A stretch of 64,000 nucleotides of DNA from Thelephora terrestris (GCA_015956445.1 WIUZ02000011.1:1141501-1205500), one strand, 5' to 3'. Shown: positions 23,058 to 36,178, counted from the stretch's first letter. Notes: generated from the letters alone by a model not told the origin. Numbers and translations: made by a program.

Positions 23058-26000
23058 TCATGCTCCAAGGAACTTCGACAGCTGATCTGATACCGTTGCA
23101 TCCATCTTGGACACATACAGATTATTGAAATTCTGAGGTCCACAAACGGCCTGGGCCTTCGCCAGCATCTCTTTGATAAACGTCGTGAGCTTGACGGTCC
23201 GAACGGGATCATTGTTGAATATCTACAGCGGCAAATCAGTCCCCTCCAGCCCGCCACAGCGTCGACGGCAATCCATGTAGGACTGGTCACTTACCTCCCT
23301 CCGGCGTTCGTATTCCAACGTTTCTTCCACGTTGTGGTGTAGCTCCTCAAATGGCTTATCCCAAAACAGGCTCAGGCCGCTGTGAGGTGGGCTGTCGATC
23401 AGTTCCCGCGAACAAGGGTGCGAGGTAGAGATGTAAAGAACTCAGGACAAGCACACACCTGTCTTCTTCCTTCTGACTTTCCTGTTCCTTGATCTCGCCC
23501 AGAACATCCAACCAGATATTAGCAATCTCAAAAGCGAACCTATCCAACACTTCGTGTTTCCCCGTAGATACCAGACACGCGATCCCCATAGCCGCTAATT
23601 TCCTGTGCCGCGGTTCTGACATGTTATCGAACTGTAAACAAACAGGGCCATTATTTGTTGAGACCTTCAAACGTATGTACGTCATGGTAGTGAAAACTCA
23701 CCCTGTTCCACCACTGGCTCAAGATGACTTCCCAGATCTCCGCCTCTGGCACACCTCGCGACTTTGCGGTCTCTGCAACGAGCGTGATAAACACTTGCAC
23801 ATCCATTAACGCGATGCGGGACAATAGGAGGACGTGTTCCATGAGGATAACGGCCGTCAGCTGCACAGTTCTGTCAGTCACGGTTTCTGAGAACGAAAAA
23901 AAACCGTAGTTTACCTTGTCTTCGGCAAGGTGGCTCACGAACACACTGAATAGTCCAGAGACATGAAGTGGTTCGCTCCAGACTGCGGAGGGCGCAAGCT
24001 CAATCGCCAACTCGATTGAATTGATCAACCCTTTATAGTTAACCGTGACATTGTGGGACAATGGCAGCTTATAAGCTTCGAATAGCGGAACGGCACATCG
24101 CTGGCAAAAGTCAACGATCCGTTAGCTGCACAGAAAACAGCTCCGTGAAACGAGAGTAGGAATCCGGACCTGTAAGACGATCGTCGCATTCGAGATGAAA
24201 TACGACACGAGCAGATCCGTGACCGACCCCAAAATGTCGAAATTATGGCTGAGCATCAAGACCAACTTCTCCAGCAGGTCGTAGTACTTGTGGGGTTGTG
24301 AGGGGAGTGAAGGGGAACTCCGGAGAGCTGCGAGCCAGAGTTTGATGCCCTCTAGGTCGAGCGTTGTGGCTGCCTGTTGATTGGTAAATCTCACGATGTT
24401 CTTGTCAGGGAGAAACCGACTACTTACTTGTGGAGCGAAGCACTCCAAAACAAGAGGATAGACAAGGTCAACGAGGCGATAGGATGTCTCTCTCGATGCC
24501 TAAGTGTTACTTTCTGAGCGTATGTTATTCACAACAGGCGAAGACACCCACATTGACTAAAGCGGTTACGGTGCCGACAAGGACCACCTTCAACAGCAGC
24601 CCCTCACCATCATCTCCCGCATCAGACCCTATGAAAGGGCACGTGAGCAGTGAGCCAGATAAAATCGTCAGATCACCCACAGAGTGTCGGGATTTGCTGA
24701 GCGATCCCGTCCATAAGCGGGACAATCTAGGGTTTTTCATTCTGTTAGTCAAGCGCAATTCCGAACTTCGCAAAAAGCAGACCCTAGTCTGAGAACTCTT
24801 GATCACGGTGATCAAGCTCCCCAATACACGCCCCTTTCCTTCCAACGTGTCCAATTCAGTCACGAGATTCAAAAGCTGTGGTACGACGACCGGAATGAAA
24901 CGCTCGAACGACGTGATATCGAATGCCAGGGTCTAGTGAAAGAAAGTCGGCGTTGTTTTGTTAACCACTCGATAGCACTCACATTGATACACATCCGCAG
25001 CGCAGAGGCAGCTGTTAGCCGAACCGCCATGTCCGTGCTCGACTGCCGAGCTTGCAACAGGTGGACAAGAATTTCCCAGATCCGCCCATCATTTGCAGGG
25101 GCACATTCGTCACTTATCCACTTTCCGATGAACCATGCAACACGGCGCTTGATGATGCCGTACCTTCGGTAACGTAAGGTGCGTAACTGTAGGCATCCCA
25201 ACTCACTCACTTCGGGTCGGGATTTTGAACGTCCGTGATGAAGTACTGGCCAAGACATTGTTCGAAAGGAATAGCACCTTTCAGCGAGTGCGAGCAGCGG
25301 GCGACAGAACAATAAATCGCTTCCTTGGCAAGAATGTCTGACAACTCCAGGGACGATTGGGCTAAGATTCATGAGCTTCAGTTTTGGCGCCAGGCAGGAG
25401 ACTACGCACCTGCAACACTATCGAAAGATGTTCGTAGGATAGGTGTGACAAAGTCTTTGTACTGGGCTGACAAGGTTAACAACACACGCTCCGCACATGG
25501 CTGCAGAATAAAAATGACCATCTGTAAATTTTAGGGAAAGCGGGAACGGCCATACCCGCAACCCGTATTCCCATTGCTCGTCATCGTGCTCTTCCTGGTT
25601 CATCCACTCCTCAACGTCCATTTCCCACCTCCCAAGATCTTTCGGGGTTAGCGGAATAAACCTAGTCACCAACAACCGCACAGCCCCTTCAACAAACTCC
25701 CTGGACAAAACTGCGCGCACAATAAGGTCTGCATTAAGAGGTACTCACAAATACCGTACCGTTCTCGTTCGGAGTACCATCCCTTCGCACTGGAGTCCAT
25801 TCCTTGAGGCTCTCGCGGAAAATAACCATGGCCTGGACAAGCATCCGAATAGGGAAAACAGCATACGGGCTGTCTGTGCTCCTTTTCAGTTAAAACGGCG
25901 GCGTGCAATTGTACTTTCGGAAAAATACCGTTGATCAGCTCCGGCGATACTTCTGTCGACTGGACGACTTTGCTCCAGTAATACAGCACGACGTCAGTGC

Positions 26001-27251
26001 ATATGGGAAGTAGGACGAATTTCTTCATCTCCAGCTGCTGTAGCCTGCGGAAGAACTTCCCGAAGGCTCTCAGGTGCCCAGTGATTCTCTCGATGACCAA
26101 CAGAACTGATGGGGTGTTGGGAAGGTTAGACGAGTTCAAAGACGTTGTGAGTGTGATACGCTGTTCGTAGAGGGACTGCATTTGGAAACCTGAGCTTTTG
26201 AAAAGTTCGTCAAGCTGAGGCACGTAAAGTGAGCAGAATTTTTGTGGTTGAAGCGATTATGGGTACCCAAGGTCTATATTCAGTATATTCACCGCGTGAA
26301 AGTCTCTGCCAGACGTGGACAGCAAGTTTCACTAGGCATTTATAGGTGACATGAGCAACGGCGATATCTTCAGGGGTGCGAGGCAATCCGACACTCCCAG
26401 GCGCCAGCGAACCGGCGAGTATCGGAGCCATGTTGGAATAATAGTTGAACAAAACTGCGTGTCCTTGTTCTAGTATCTACATTGATATCAGCGGGGGGGA
26501 TGGGGTGGGGCGCCTGGGGCATCCTACCATGCTGACTGTTTTGAATCCTGACGGCATTTTGACAGCGGCAAATTCTTTTAAAATGGCATTAAACACCTGC
26601 AAACCCCTTTTCAGCCGCAGGAGAGGAGGACCCTCGACGGGGGTAGGGCCGTAGCAGGTGGAGAACCCTTGGTCGATCGCGGTGAAAAGATCGGGAATCA
26701 AAGAAGGCCTTAGAGGGTATGAGTGTTTCTTCGGGCGCATATGTCGTGGTTCAAACGACCTACCAGGTAGAGGGGTAATCATACCGGGCTGCCTTCCCGA
26801 TTATGAGTTTGTGACAATTGAAAATCTGGTAGCTCTTGATGAATGAACAGCCCAAGGTCGTAAGGTCGAATGAGACTCGCCACATCGTCCTCTTCGTCAA
26901 GAAAAACCCAACACCTCGTACGCATGCGAGATCTGTGTTCATCGGACAAGAACCTACGAACGACGTTGTTCAGTCCGTCAAGTCGATAAGAGCCGCAATC
27001 AGTGACATTCACCTCTTCGCTCTCCAATGCGTCATATTATTCTTGACCTGAATGATGCTCTGCTGCCTAACAGCGAGCGGAACGGACTTTTGGGCCGCGA
27101 TTTCTTGCAGACAGTCCATTGTTCCTGGCCTCCCGAGGATCTCCTTTAGCTGATCCGCAGATGCCTTTAACGCGACCGGATCTTGAGATGTGGCGCCAGT
27201 CACAATAGCAAACACTTCCTCGAGAGTAGCAGGTTGTGGTAGTGGAGGCAT
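23058..27251 (-). CDS. KAP120: Importin-beta family receptor KAP120 / importin-11
   Basis: About 21 exons can be chained in phase from ATG at 27251 to TGA at 23058, giving roughly 1,000 residues. The first three are 27251-27013, 26953-26881 and 26825 onward. The N-terminus (DPVALKASADQLKEILGRPG) is an importin-beta N-terminal repeat. Later segments match importin-11: RCWVFLDEEDDV, WTPVRRDGTPNEN, RFIPLTPKDL, YFITDVQNPDPKYG, and the end FNNLYVSKMDATVSDQLSKF. Such receptors carry cargo such as ribosomal proteins or pre-60S factors through nuclear pores with Ran-GTP. The second intron (26880-26826) keeps a conserved Val only with a GC donor (GTG|GCGAGT). Individual internal exon edges carry some uncertainty; the identity does not. 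Confidence 0.9.
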
Positions 27252-27460
27252 GACGGGTGCTCGAACACCGTAAAAGTCCCAGATGCGCGGTGTTGGTGGT
27301 TTTAAAGAAAGAGGCTTTCAGGTTTGTCCGTCGCGTGTTCGGCGCGCGTTTATAACGACCGAAACGCGTAACTCAAATCCAATCAGACTCCCAACTCCGA
27401 TCGATCCGAGGATACTATAGGAAGTACTGATATGAGTAGAACACGACTTGTTATTCGTAG

Positions 27461-28688
27461 TTACTTCTTCCTCTTGAACTCTGCTATCCAGTTCGCCTCG
27501 ACATCTCCCCGAGGAACGACTATAAATGCAAGACATCCACCTTGGAGTTCGAGCCCGTCCCCATCCTTGCCTGCTTCTCTGATTACGTCTCTGAGTGACA
27601 TCTTCTTCCCGATCTTCAACAAGCGTTTCTTACTGGTCGCGGCGTAGACGGAGAGGCGACCATTGACGTATTCACCCGCCTTATCCCAATTCGGAGGTTC
27701 TGCACTTGGCGGAAACATCGTTGTCAAATATTCGCCAAAGGATGCGTCCTCGTGGAAGTCAGGCACCGTATCTGAGGTCGCGTGTTGAGGGTACAAGAAA
27801 TGGACCGGGAAGATGAGGGTGCTTTGGTTTGGGTCCTCTTCATCGAAGCGGGGTTTATAATCCACTTCTGGCGTTCCCTTGGGATTGGGTACGACGGTGA
27901 TGTTTCTTTCCTGTGCTTGGTATGACCATTACTGAGTATTGGATTTAGAGTACCACGGACCTTGAACGCGGCCTGTAAACGCCTTCTCTTTTCCTCAGCT
28001 ACCCTGATCCTCTCCTGCTTTTCCCGTTCCTTCCTGACCTTAGTATCATGCAACTTCTCTGCCTCTGCCTTCAGCGAGGCCACTGGCTGATTGGCTGGAT
28101 CGAAGTTCAAACATCTTGAGCAAGAATCTACCGCTTCTTCATAACGTTCCAGAGCCACTAGCGCCAATGCGGAGCGATAATACGCTTTCGATGACTTGGG
28201 GTTTATCGTTATGGCGACAGAGCAATCCCGTAAAACTTTGCCATAGTTCTCTGTGCGGTCGTCACATCGCAGCCCCGAACCGAAAACTCGAAACGCTTAC
28301 TGAGTTCGAGATTGCAGGCTGCCCTATTGATATGAAGCGCCTCAAGGAGTACCTTGTCACTCGGTTTGGCATCGATTCCTTGAGTATAAAAGCTTGCTGC
28401 TTCTCTCCATCGCTTCCCTTTGAAATAACTGTTGCCTTGTTCCTTAAAGTTCAGGGAAACCTCTACAAGCGAGCTTAAACCCAATCAACAACGGAGACCC
28501 ATCGTAAATGATAAATGCCCACCATCCGGGGTTCCTTCGTGGGCCAAACTCTGCAGGGCGCTGATGAGGGGGTCATCCGAGGGATCCTCCGGGAGAGATT
28601 TCATGAAAAGGGGTAGAGATTCGAGCTCTGCAATCTTTTCCTCGACCGTCTTTTCATTTTGAAGCGGTTGAGGGAACGTCGCAGCCAT
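27461..28688 (-). CDS. CNS1: CNS1/TTC4 Hsp90 co-chaperone, TPR protein
   Basis: Four exons (minus): 28688-28523, 28462-28301, 28250-27961 and 27910-27461, in phase, 355 residues. Three TPR repeats lie between about 57 and 170: LNFKEQGNSYFKGKRWREAA, LLEALHINRAACNLEL, NPKSSKAYYRSALALVALER. A charged helix follows (KVRKEREKQERIRVAEEKRR), then the C-terminal wheel-like domain (LIFPVHFLYPQHATSD, GEYLTTMFPPSAEPPNWD). Cns1/TTC4 binds the Hsp90 C-terminus and is essential in yeast. The 196-bp gap to SLX4 is a divergent promoter region. Confidence 0.93.
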
Positions 28689-28884
28689 GCTGTTATCAAT
28701 GGCCTTGATTAAAGGTAAGAAAAGGTCCCACGACGTCACAAAGAAATCGACGCGCCAACCAGATTTGGAAGTTTGTCACATGCCTCGACGCGTACCGCTA
28801 ATTGCACTCAACGCGACATTCCGGCTTTTTCGTCCACCAGGCCTCCAACGCACTCATTTCAGACAGCGACACGCGCTACGAGTC

Positions 28885-30943
28885 ATGTATGACGAAATTA
28901 TTCCCGATTCTGAGCCGGAGAGGGAAGAGCAGAGGCACCGCTTGGACGAGGAAAAGAGGGCAAAACGAACCAGGAAGAGACTCGTTCCAGAACCGACGAG
29001 GAGCATGTCTTTCGTGCTCTCCAGCTCTCCTGAACCTGATCTCAGTGCGTCTTTCCAATCTTTTCTTCCGTTTCCAGAGTGACTCAATGCCACTTGAAAG
29101 GGCTGCCGTCACCGTTACCAAAGAAATCCCCTCCCAAGCGCTCCGACACCAAGAGTGTAATCAGTATTAGTGGTGAGCCTCCTAAGGGTATAGTCCTGAG
29201 CATCTATCAATTGTTCCACAGATGATTCATCTTCTGAGGCCGAAATGCTCGTGCCAAAGTTCAGTTCTGCTGTAACCCACCCCAGTGTCACTAAACTTAC
29301 CCACCCCGAACCTGGCCCATCGCGTCTCTCTCCATCAAGGGAGCGCTCTACACCCGCCTCTCATGCAAGTGGCTCAGAACCCACCGCAGTCAGCCGAAGT
29401 TTGAGCTCTAGCGACCTTTCTCGCTACTCGTATAACCCTCCTCAGTCGCTTCGTGATATGATCAAGAAGAGGGGCGAGCTCGAGGCTAAACAAATTGCTC
29501 AGTTCGGCCCGCCAGAACCCCTACGCAAATCCAAAGTTGCTAGGCCTGCTGCTCACCGTTTCACTGCTCACTTCACTGACGACGACCTTTCGCGAATTCT
29601 CAAGTGTGTCAGTTGCAACGAACGCTGGACGGTTCGTAAAGGCGCCGCAGCGAAGATGCGGCACATCCAATCCTGCGCAAAGAAGAACGGTCTCACCGAC
29701 GATATGATCAAGGGGCTCATTCGAGCCGAGTTGGAGGCTCCCGAGGAACCTATGCCCAGGAACAAACACGAATCGTCCGGTGTCGCAAACACCCTCTTTG
29801 AAGACGCACTCGGGGATGCTGGGAAGTCTAAAAACAAAAGGAAGCAGGTTCAGCGGACCACCACGCTCCATAACCCTGCGGACAACAGAGAGGCGATTCT
29901 CGCAAAAGCTCAATCTTTGCTACCAAAAATCAGGAATTTGTCCCAGGAACAAGAACTCCTTGAGCTCCTCAAGAAGTCTGACAGCACAATGGACCGAATT
30001 GACATGTTCGACTTCAGTGGCCCCCCTCCTGCTACCCAAGAGTTCAGTCGTTCCAAACTGGGCCAACGAACCAGTTCTACCGTGTTGAGTGTTTTGCCTG
30101 ACAGTAGTCCAAAGATGTCAACAACATCAAGACTCGCGGGTACGGGGAACAGTGGTCGCCGCCTTGATCTTTTCACGGGGGAGGAGATGGACCCTGGACC
30201 ATCTGTAAGTCCCGCCTTATCCCGCTTCGGAAGCCTTGACAATAAATCATAGCCCATCTCGATAAACAGCTCAATTGACCTGTCTTTCGAGCGGTTGTCT
30301 CTCGAACCCCTGAACTTCCCAGATGGGAATGTCCAATCTGACCACGACAAGGAGGGGAGCTGGCACAACGACAGTGCGATAATCCACTACAATCAAAGAG
30401 AGGAAGACTTGGACTGGAATGTCGATGATCTTATTCGCGACGATGCCATCTTGCATTTCGATCCTGACGAACGGGAACTACCTCTTCCCCCCAAACGCTT
30501 AACATTATTACAAACACTCGTCCCCACGTGTACCCCTTCGACTACATTAAATCCAGCAGTACCTACGCTGCAGGACCGTGCTGAGCAAGTAAAAGGTCGA
30601 AAAGCAACAAAACCCCGGTCCAGAAAAAAGAAGGCAGATGTACAACTTGATGAATCCACCCAGCCCACGAAACTTGTCGACGCAAGATTGGAGTCCAAGA
30701 TGCTCGACGCAATTCGTGAAGATGAGGAGTTCTACCATCGGATTTTGCGGTATGACGTACGCCTCCTCCCTCTCTTCGAATCCAGGAGGCGGACAACTGA
30801 CTAAACGTATCCCACAGCCGATTCCTCTGGAAGAATTTGTAGCTTTGGCCATAATGTTAGACTTTCCAACCCGCGGATTGCAAACAAGGGTTATGAGATT
30901 CTTGGACGAACAGGCCAGTCGTTACCCCGCCCGAGGAAAATAG
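28885..30943 (+). CDS. SLX4: SLX4-like structure-specific endonuclease subunit
   Basis: Five exons, 28885-29044, 29080-29172, 29222-30204, 30253-30756 and 30818-30943, give 621 residues. Slx4 is the scaffold that activates the GIY-YIG nuclease Slx1 on branched DNA. The C-terminal conserved domain is clear: LDAIREDEEFYHRILRYDPI, LEEFVALAIMLDFPTRGLQT, RVMRFLDEQ. In the middle, CVSCNERWTVRKG followed by MRHIQSCAKKNGLT is the Cys/His finger seen in fungal Slx4. Residues near 80 read VISISDDSSSE, a likely SUMO-interacting motif. An upstream in-frame ATG at 28780 would add 35 residues; I prefer 28885 because MYDEIIPDSEPE looks like the conserved start. Most of the rest is disordered. Confidence 0.85.
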
Positions 30944-31787
30944 TTCCGAACCCTCACCCGGAATATCCAGGCAGTTCATTTCCAGGCTCCTCCAAGTGGG
31001 AAACGTCGTTGAAGTCTGCTCTATCCCCAGGCTCTCTAGGATACCTCTCCAGGTTCGCTGCTCTCCTGGGTCTCGAGAGAGGAGTCTTGTCTTACGTCCT
31101 TTCAAGTTCTCTCGACGAATGGTCTTTGATTTGCGCAATTCAGTGGTTTGAATTCTGTATACATGCGTGCTGCGTACGTGCTGATGCGCACCGTTATGGG
31201 AGACCGCTCCATCTGGGGATCTCCCCATCGCGGGTCTAGGCTGAGCCCCAAGCTCAGCCCAAAGACAGCCTCCCATCTGAGCTTGAGGCTAGATTCCACA
31301 GGATTCCAGCCGACGCCACCCCATCACGGGAGGTTCCGCGTGTGTCACCCTGACAGACTGCCCAGCATCCCTTGATCTACACCGGACGATCAATCATTGA
31401 ATCAGTGTCGGGCGTCCGAGCGCAACCGCTTTGTAACATCTCATGATTGCAGCGGAAGCGGTGCACATCTCCCTTGCTAGGCGGCCAGTGCTGATCATAC
31501 GCGAAGTGATGATCGATGGCATCGATGACGCCCTCGTGAAGCGGAAACTTTCCCTGCAGGCGTTTTCAAGCGCGGAACCGTTACAACATAAGTTACATCT
31601 AGGCACAAACGAGGGAGAGGAACCAAACGGAATGTATCTACAATGGGGTAATGACTGAATCGGTGGTTCGGGTGACACCGAAATGCTCGACAGACGCGGT
31701 CGTCGATTTCTGATAACAAAAGCGGGGAGAGGAATCGAAAATTGTACAAGCACAAGTGCATATAATAGTCCCAACAGCCGCAAGCAA
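30944..31787. other. Intergenic, convergent SLX4 / membrane protein
   Basis: About 840 bp without a supported gene. It contains two hairpin-capable sequences near 31213-31259 (a TGGGGA/TCCCCA pair with a 2-nt loop, then GGCTGAG/CTCAGCC with a 7-nt loop). These may belong to a 3' untranslated region. Confidence 0.4.
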
Positions 31788-33104
31788 TCACACTTTGTCG
31801 TGATGGAGGTCAACGCTGGTCTCAACCCCAACGCTGAGCTGACCGGAGGTCTTTCCATAAGAGTCCATCGAGTTCATCGAATATCCAACGGGAAGAGCCC
31901 GCCCACCGTTCTTCGACGTCCCATGACTCCCGATACGAACATCTCCGGCGGTACCGGAGAGGTTGCTGGTCATCGATGTGTCCGCGGGCCGGTTAGCGGC
32001 TCGTATGATGATGAGGAACGGAGCGATGACCTGTCAGTCACCGTGATTAGATCAACGGTACCCTTCAAGATTGTGAGATGCGAAAGCGGGACGAACCTGA
32101 ACCTCGGCGAGGATCGGTAAGAAGATGTCCGAAGCGTGGTTCTTGGCGTACCAGGGTCCGATGAACAAGAGGGAAGTGAGGGCGTAGAGGGCACAAGACT
32201 CGATCAGCATGGTGACGATGGTCTTGTACAGACCGCCGACTCTGTCTGGACTACCCATGGCGCTCTTGAGGTTTCTGTCGTGCAGGATGAGTCGCGCGAC
32301 GATCATGAGCGTGAGGAGGACGTTAAGCGACACGGAGATCGAGAAGTACGGGATGCCGACGTTTGCTGCTAGGGAGTTCCAGATGCCACTCGGTTGTGAG
32401 GTCTGGTAGACGAGCAGGATGCCCATCGCTGTCTCGATGGCGTTAGCTCAGAGTGTTGTTGTGGAACTCGGGAACGTACACAGGGAGGCGAGGTACATGA
32501 GACACGGGAAGGCGATGACCCAGTAGTTCATGTTATAAATGATGTAGCAACGATAGAGCTAGGACGGGGAGCGACTTGAGTAAGGTACCTAGGCGACCGA
32601 GCCCGAAAAGAACTCACCAGAAGGCCATCAGCCAGCCAGTTGTTCAACAGGAATGCAACGTTTGGAACAATGCTGATCGCCTTGGAATAGATGAGGAACT
32701 GGTATCCAACAGGTCCAGGAGGCAACACGCCATCGGCACCGGGGAAGTTTCGGTTGTCGATGAAGGAGATGGATTGGATGTTCAGGGTCATCCCGGTGTA
32801 TATCGTCACGAAGGTGAACATGGCCACGGCGTGAGCCACGAGCCCCCACTTGGTCCCGCCCTTGTGGTAGGGAGCGGTGAGCAGTGCACCCATACATTGG
32901 AAGAACAGAACGATGACGATCCCTTGAGCGATCGGACGGACGAGGTGAGCGCGGGTAGAGGAATTGACGGACGGGCATACCATAGAAAATAGCACCGATG
33001 AGAACTCCGGCGAAATTTGTCTTCTCCGCAAAGTACAGAGAGTATGGGATCTGCGGAGCGTAGGGGTTATTGGACCAGGGCTTCAACTCCGAAGCGTCAG
33101 CCAT
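31788..33104 (-). CDS. Multi-pass membrane protein of unknown function
   Basis: Five exons (minus): 33104-32981, 32922-32618, 32558-32480, 32428-32097 and 32030-31788, all in phase, 360 residues. Hydrophobic segments suggest about seven membrane spans, for example GVLIGAIFYGIVIVLFFQCM, GLVAHAVAMFTFVTIYTGM, YWVIAFPCLMYLASLSMGIL, SISVSLNVLLTLMIVARLIL and SCALYALTSLLFIGPWYA. The last span is followed by a hydrophilic tail beginning IIIRAANRPADTSMTSNLSG. Similar proteins occur as uncharacterised multigene families in agaricomycetes, to my knowledge without an assigned role. The layout (short N-terminus, seven helices, Ser/Thr-rich tail) recalls a receptor, but no receptor signature is visible. 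Confidence 0.75.
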
Positions 33105-36100
33105 GAGTCAGACTATTTTCACGATTGGGGGATTGAAGGGTTTTCTGCAGAGGGCGGGTAGAGGAGGAGGATCCTAGACGAGGGGGGAGTGACCTCGGGG
33201 CTCGATGGGCGGAAATGAAGAGAGTCACATCGAGTTATAACCAAACTGCTGAGTTCTGCGAGAAGCACACCATCACACCCCTTCGTTCTCATCGATAAGG
33301 TCATCCAGAGTCTCCGGTGAGGACTGGTGCCTGAGATTTAATTGGCCAAGGATACGAGCTCAGCTCACTGAGTTCGCCTTTTGATCGAAACGCTCAACTT
33401 CAGACAAGGAACCTAGTTTTCCCTACCGCCTTTCGGACCAGTGGGAGAGATGATGGTGGGAACGAGTGATGCCTGATACCACCTGAGACCATAAAGGTAT
33501 CGCGAGTTTAGATGGGGACCACATTCAAAAGTACTCACCGCCCCAGGGCTCAATTGTGCCGGAATTCAATGCTCAGCGCTTCAGCTTGAGCGCCCATCGC
33601 AGAAGGAGGCTGCCCTCGGTCTCTTTAACGAGACCTATGCATCGCGCATCACGCGCTCCTGTTTGCATCAGCACAATTGGGAACTACCTTTTCCCGCCTT
33701 TTGTCATCCTTTTCATGGCGGGGTACGTACCCCAAGGGGTTATGTTGTGAGCCTAGAGCAGTTACTGACCGAAGACACTTAGTAATACAGCATCAAATAA
33801 GTCGGATGAAGAGTCGACGGCCACCCCCTGAAGTCCATTGATCCATCGACAGTCCTTACTGCTCCCTTGGCAGCGTGCCTTCCACCATCGCCTGGGCCAT
33901 CTCAACCAACTTTGACGACCCTCCGGTCAACACGGTTACCAAATTACTATGGCATTGAATGCCCCCCAACTATGTCATGCATTCTGGGTTCTTCGTTCAT
34001 CCTGGTGCTGTTCTGATTTCATGTGGGTGGGATGTATAGCGCTATTACATGTGGTTTTTCCATCTTGCGAAGAGCCAACATGAACGCTTCATGATGTCGT
34101 TACTCGGATTGGACCGGGTCCCGAGGCTCACTATGATACCACTCAATTTCCTTCCTCTATCTCCCATCTCGTCGACAATGGGGTTACGCCTACATCGGAA
34201 GGCGTTCTCGGACCCTTACTCTATCATGGATCATGCTCGGAAAGTTGGGTGTTGTGTTAGTTGTGGGTTTGGGCCGCATGCACCGCTCAATTCAGGACGT
34301 CCGTCAACTCTTCCGAAAGGCTCTCAAACCACCGAAGTCGACCGATCAAGTAGCAAACGAGGAAATGCGGCCGGATGTTGTCTAGGAGGGTGTAGCGTCT
34401 GAAGTCTGAAGAACTGAGGTGGAGAGAAGGTGCGCATCATGATTGCTTGCTGTGGCCGAGTGCTTACAATGCGCAAAGCGATGATACGCGATATCTCACT
34501 GGTAGAAAGAAAGCTTGCCCCCGCAAACGGTCCCGGACAAGAAGGAAGTTTTTCGGTTCGTCGCTGATTCCACGCGAATTACCATAGGTCCCCTTTCAAT
34601 CGCCCCCCCCCCCCAGGCTTCAGTTCTCTACAACACGGCGACCCCCTTCGCTTCCGAAGTCTCATCGAGTTCCTCGGGTCCCCCAACTGGCAACGTGTCC
34701 CGGCTCCTTCTTCCGGATGCCCACGCCCGAGCCGTACCTGACTCGGGCCGACAATTCTAATGCTCCGGCAGGTTCTGTGCGGGCTGTATGGATACCTTAC
34801 ATCACCTGGCGCGATAAAGTATGGTATGCGCGTCCGCATCTCAGCGTCCATTCATAGTACTTACCTCATCCAGGGGTCGTCGTCGGTTTCTTTTTTCCCC
34901 TGTGTATGGCCACGTTGCTCATTCCTATCAGTCAGACAAGAAGGGGAACCAAGTGGCTTGTGGTACAACTTTGCTGCACGATCACGGTCATTGCAAATGT
35001 TAAGCCCCTCTCGAGCTAATGACTGGTCCTTTGGTCTGTGACCGGCCCGGCCGGCTGGTTGTCTTCCGTGGTAGCGCTCACCGCTCCATCGGCCGCATCG
35101 ACGTTGCGTTACTTACGGCACTGATTACAGGGCCTTTCGGGCTCCCCATGTATGACGTACCTTGCCTCAGCCGGCCACGGTCCGTGGATACAGCGACGAG
35201 CATTGTATCTGTCCATGAAAATCGTAACCCAGATTCTCCGTCGCATACCAAACCAGTCTCCGTGCTTCTCGATCCATTTCGCTCAAGGCCCCTTTTGCTC
35301 AAGATCATCGATCATCACAGAATCCATCCTGCACAGGGACTCCAGACACGTCGCAGTCGTGGGACGGTTAAATTTTCTCATCGTCGAACATGAAACGTCC
35401 ACCGTTCCTCAGCGCCTAGCGTTCTCCTTCAATGCCGAGAGGTTAACTCATCAACTTTACTAAGTACCTTCAACGTTGCCTAACTGTTGCCCATTATAAA
35501 ACGCGCAAGCGGTACCTTCCGTCATTGTTATTTCTTTCCACTCCTCGCGGGATTTTATGTGTCCGTTCGTCTCTTCCGTCGATATTTTCAGCCATGCGGC
35601 TGTATTGATCCGTACTTGACACATAAAATTGATAGAATTTGATGGGAACATGCTAACCGCTGAAAATCGTGAAGCCCTGATCGAGATGCGCGATGTGTAA
35701 TCGACCTTGAAGCCGGCGAAGCTTGAAGCCAACGCCCATTCCGACGGCGCACAGCCTGGCCTTTTGCACCACCCGCTCCTGATAGCCATCAAATTCACGG
35801 GTAAGCTGTACACGCGTCAGGTTGGGCATCCGATGAGAGGTCGGAGCTGGGCGCTGATCTCGCCCGTTGCGCGATCATTTCTCCCCCACCCACATGCTTC
35901 GAGGCGAAATTCCCCCCCGCCCAGACGAGACAAACGGCGACCGTGCATTCGCGCTTTGTCGTTTAGAGGGGATATCTGACGGACATGACCACCTTTTCGC
36001 ACCTACAAGAGAGACGGCAGCACAATCGTCCGGAGTGGAAGTTTCGAGCGCAGGAGTAGGTTTGTACAAAATATCGGGTGTCGGAGAAACCGTAGAGGCG

Positions 36101-36178
36101 CTGATCTCCAACACGATATAGGCGCGAGAGGGAACTCGGAGAACACCAATCCTGCTTCTTTCCTTCATCATCTAATAC
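33105..36178. other. 3.1-kb stretch without a recognised gene
   Basis: No open frame here chains into a recognisable protein. A 13-C run lies at about 34602-34614. The best open frame is 34515-34760 (+, 81 residues, containing EVFRFVADSTRITIGPL), which is protein-like but unidentified and could be a gene fragment. The first part includes the promoter of the membrane-protein gene and the last few hundred bases that of the glutaminase-like gene. Confidence 0.45.

Noticed and set aside
34602-34614. 13-C run as a structured regulatory element
   Set aside because: A bare homopolymer that may also be a sequencing artefact; no G4-like spacing or nearby gene supports a role.
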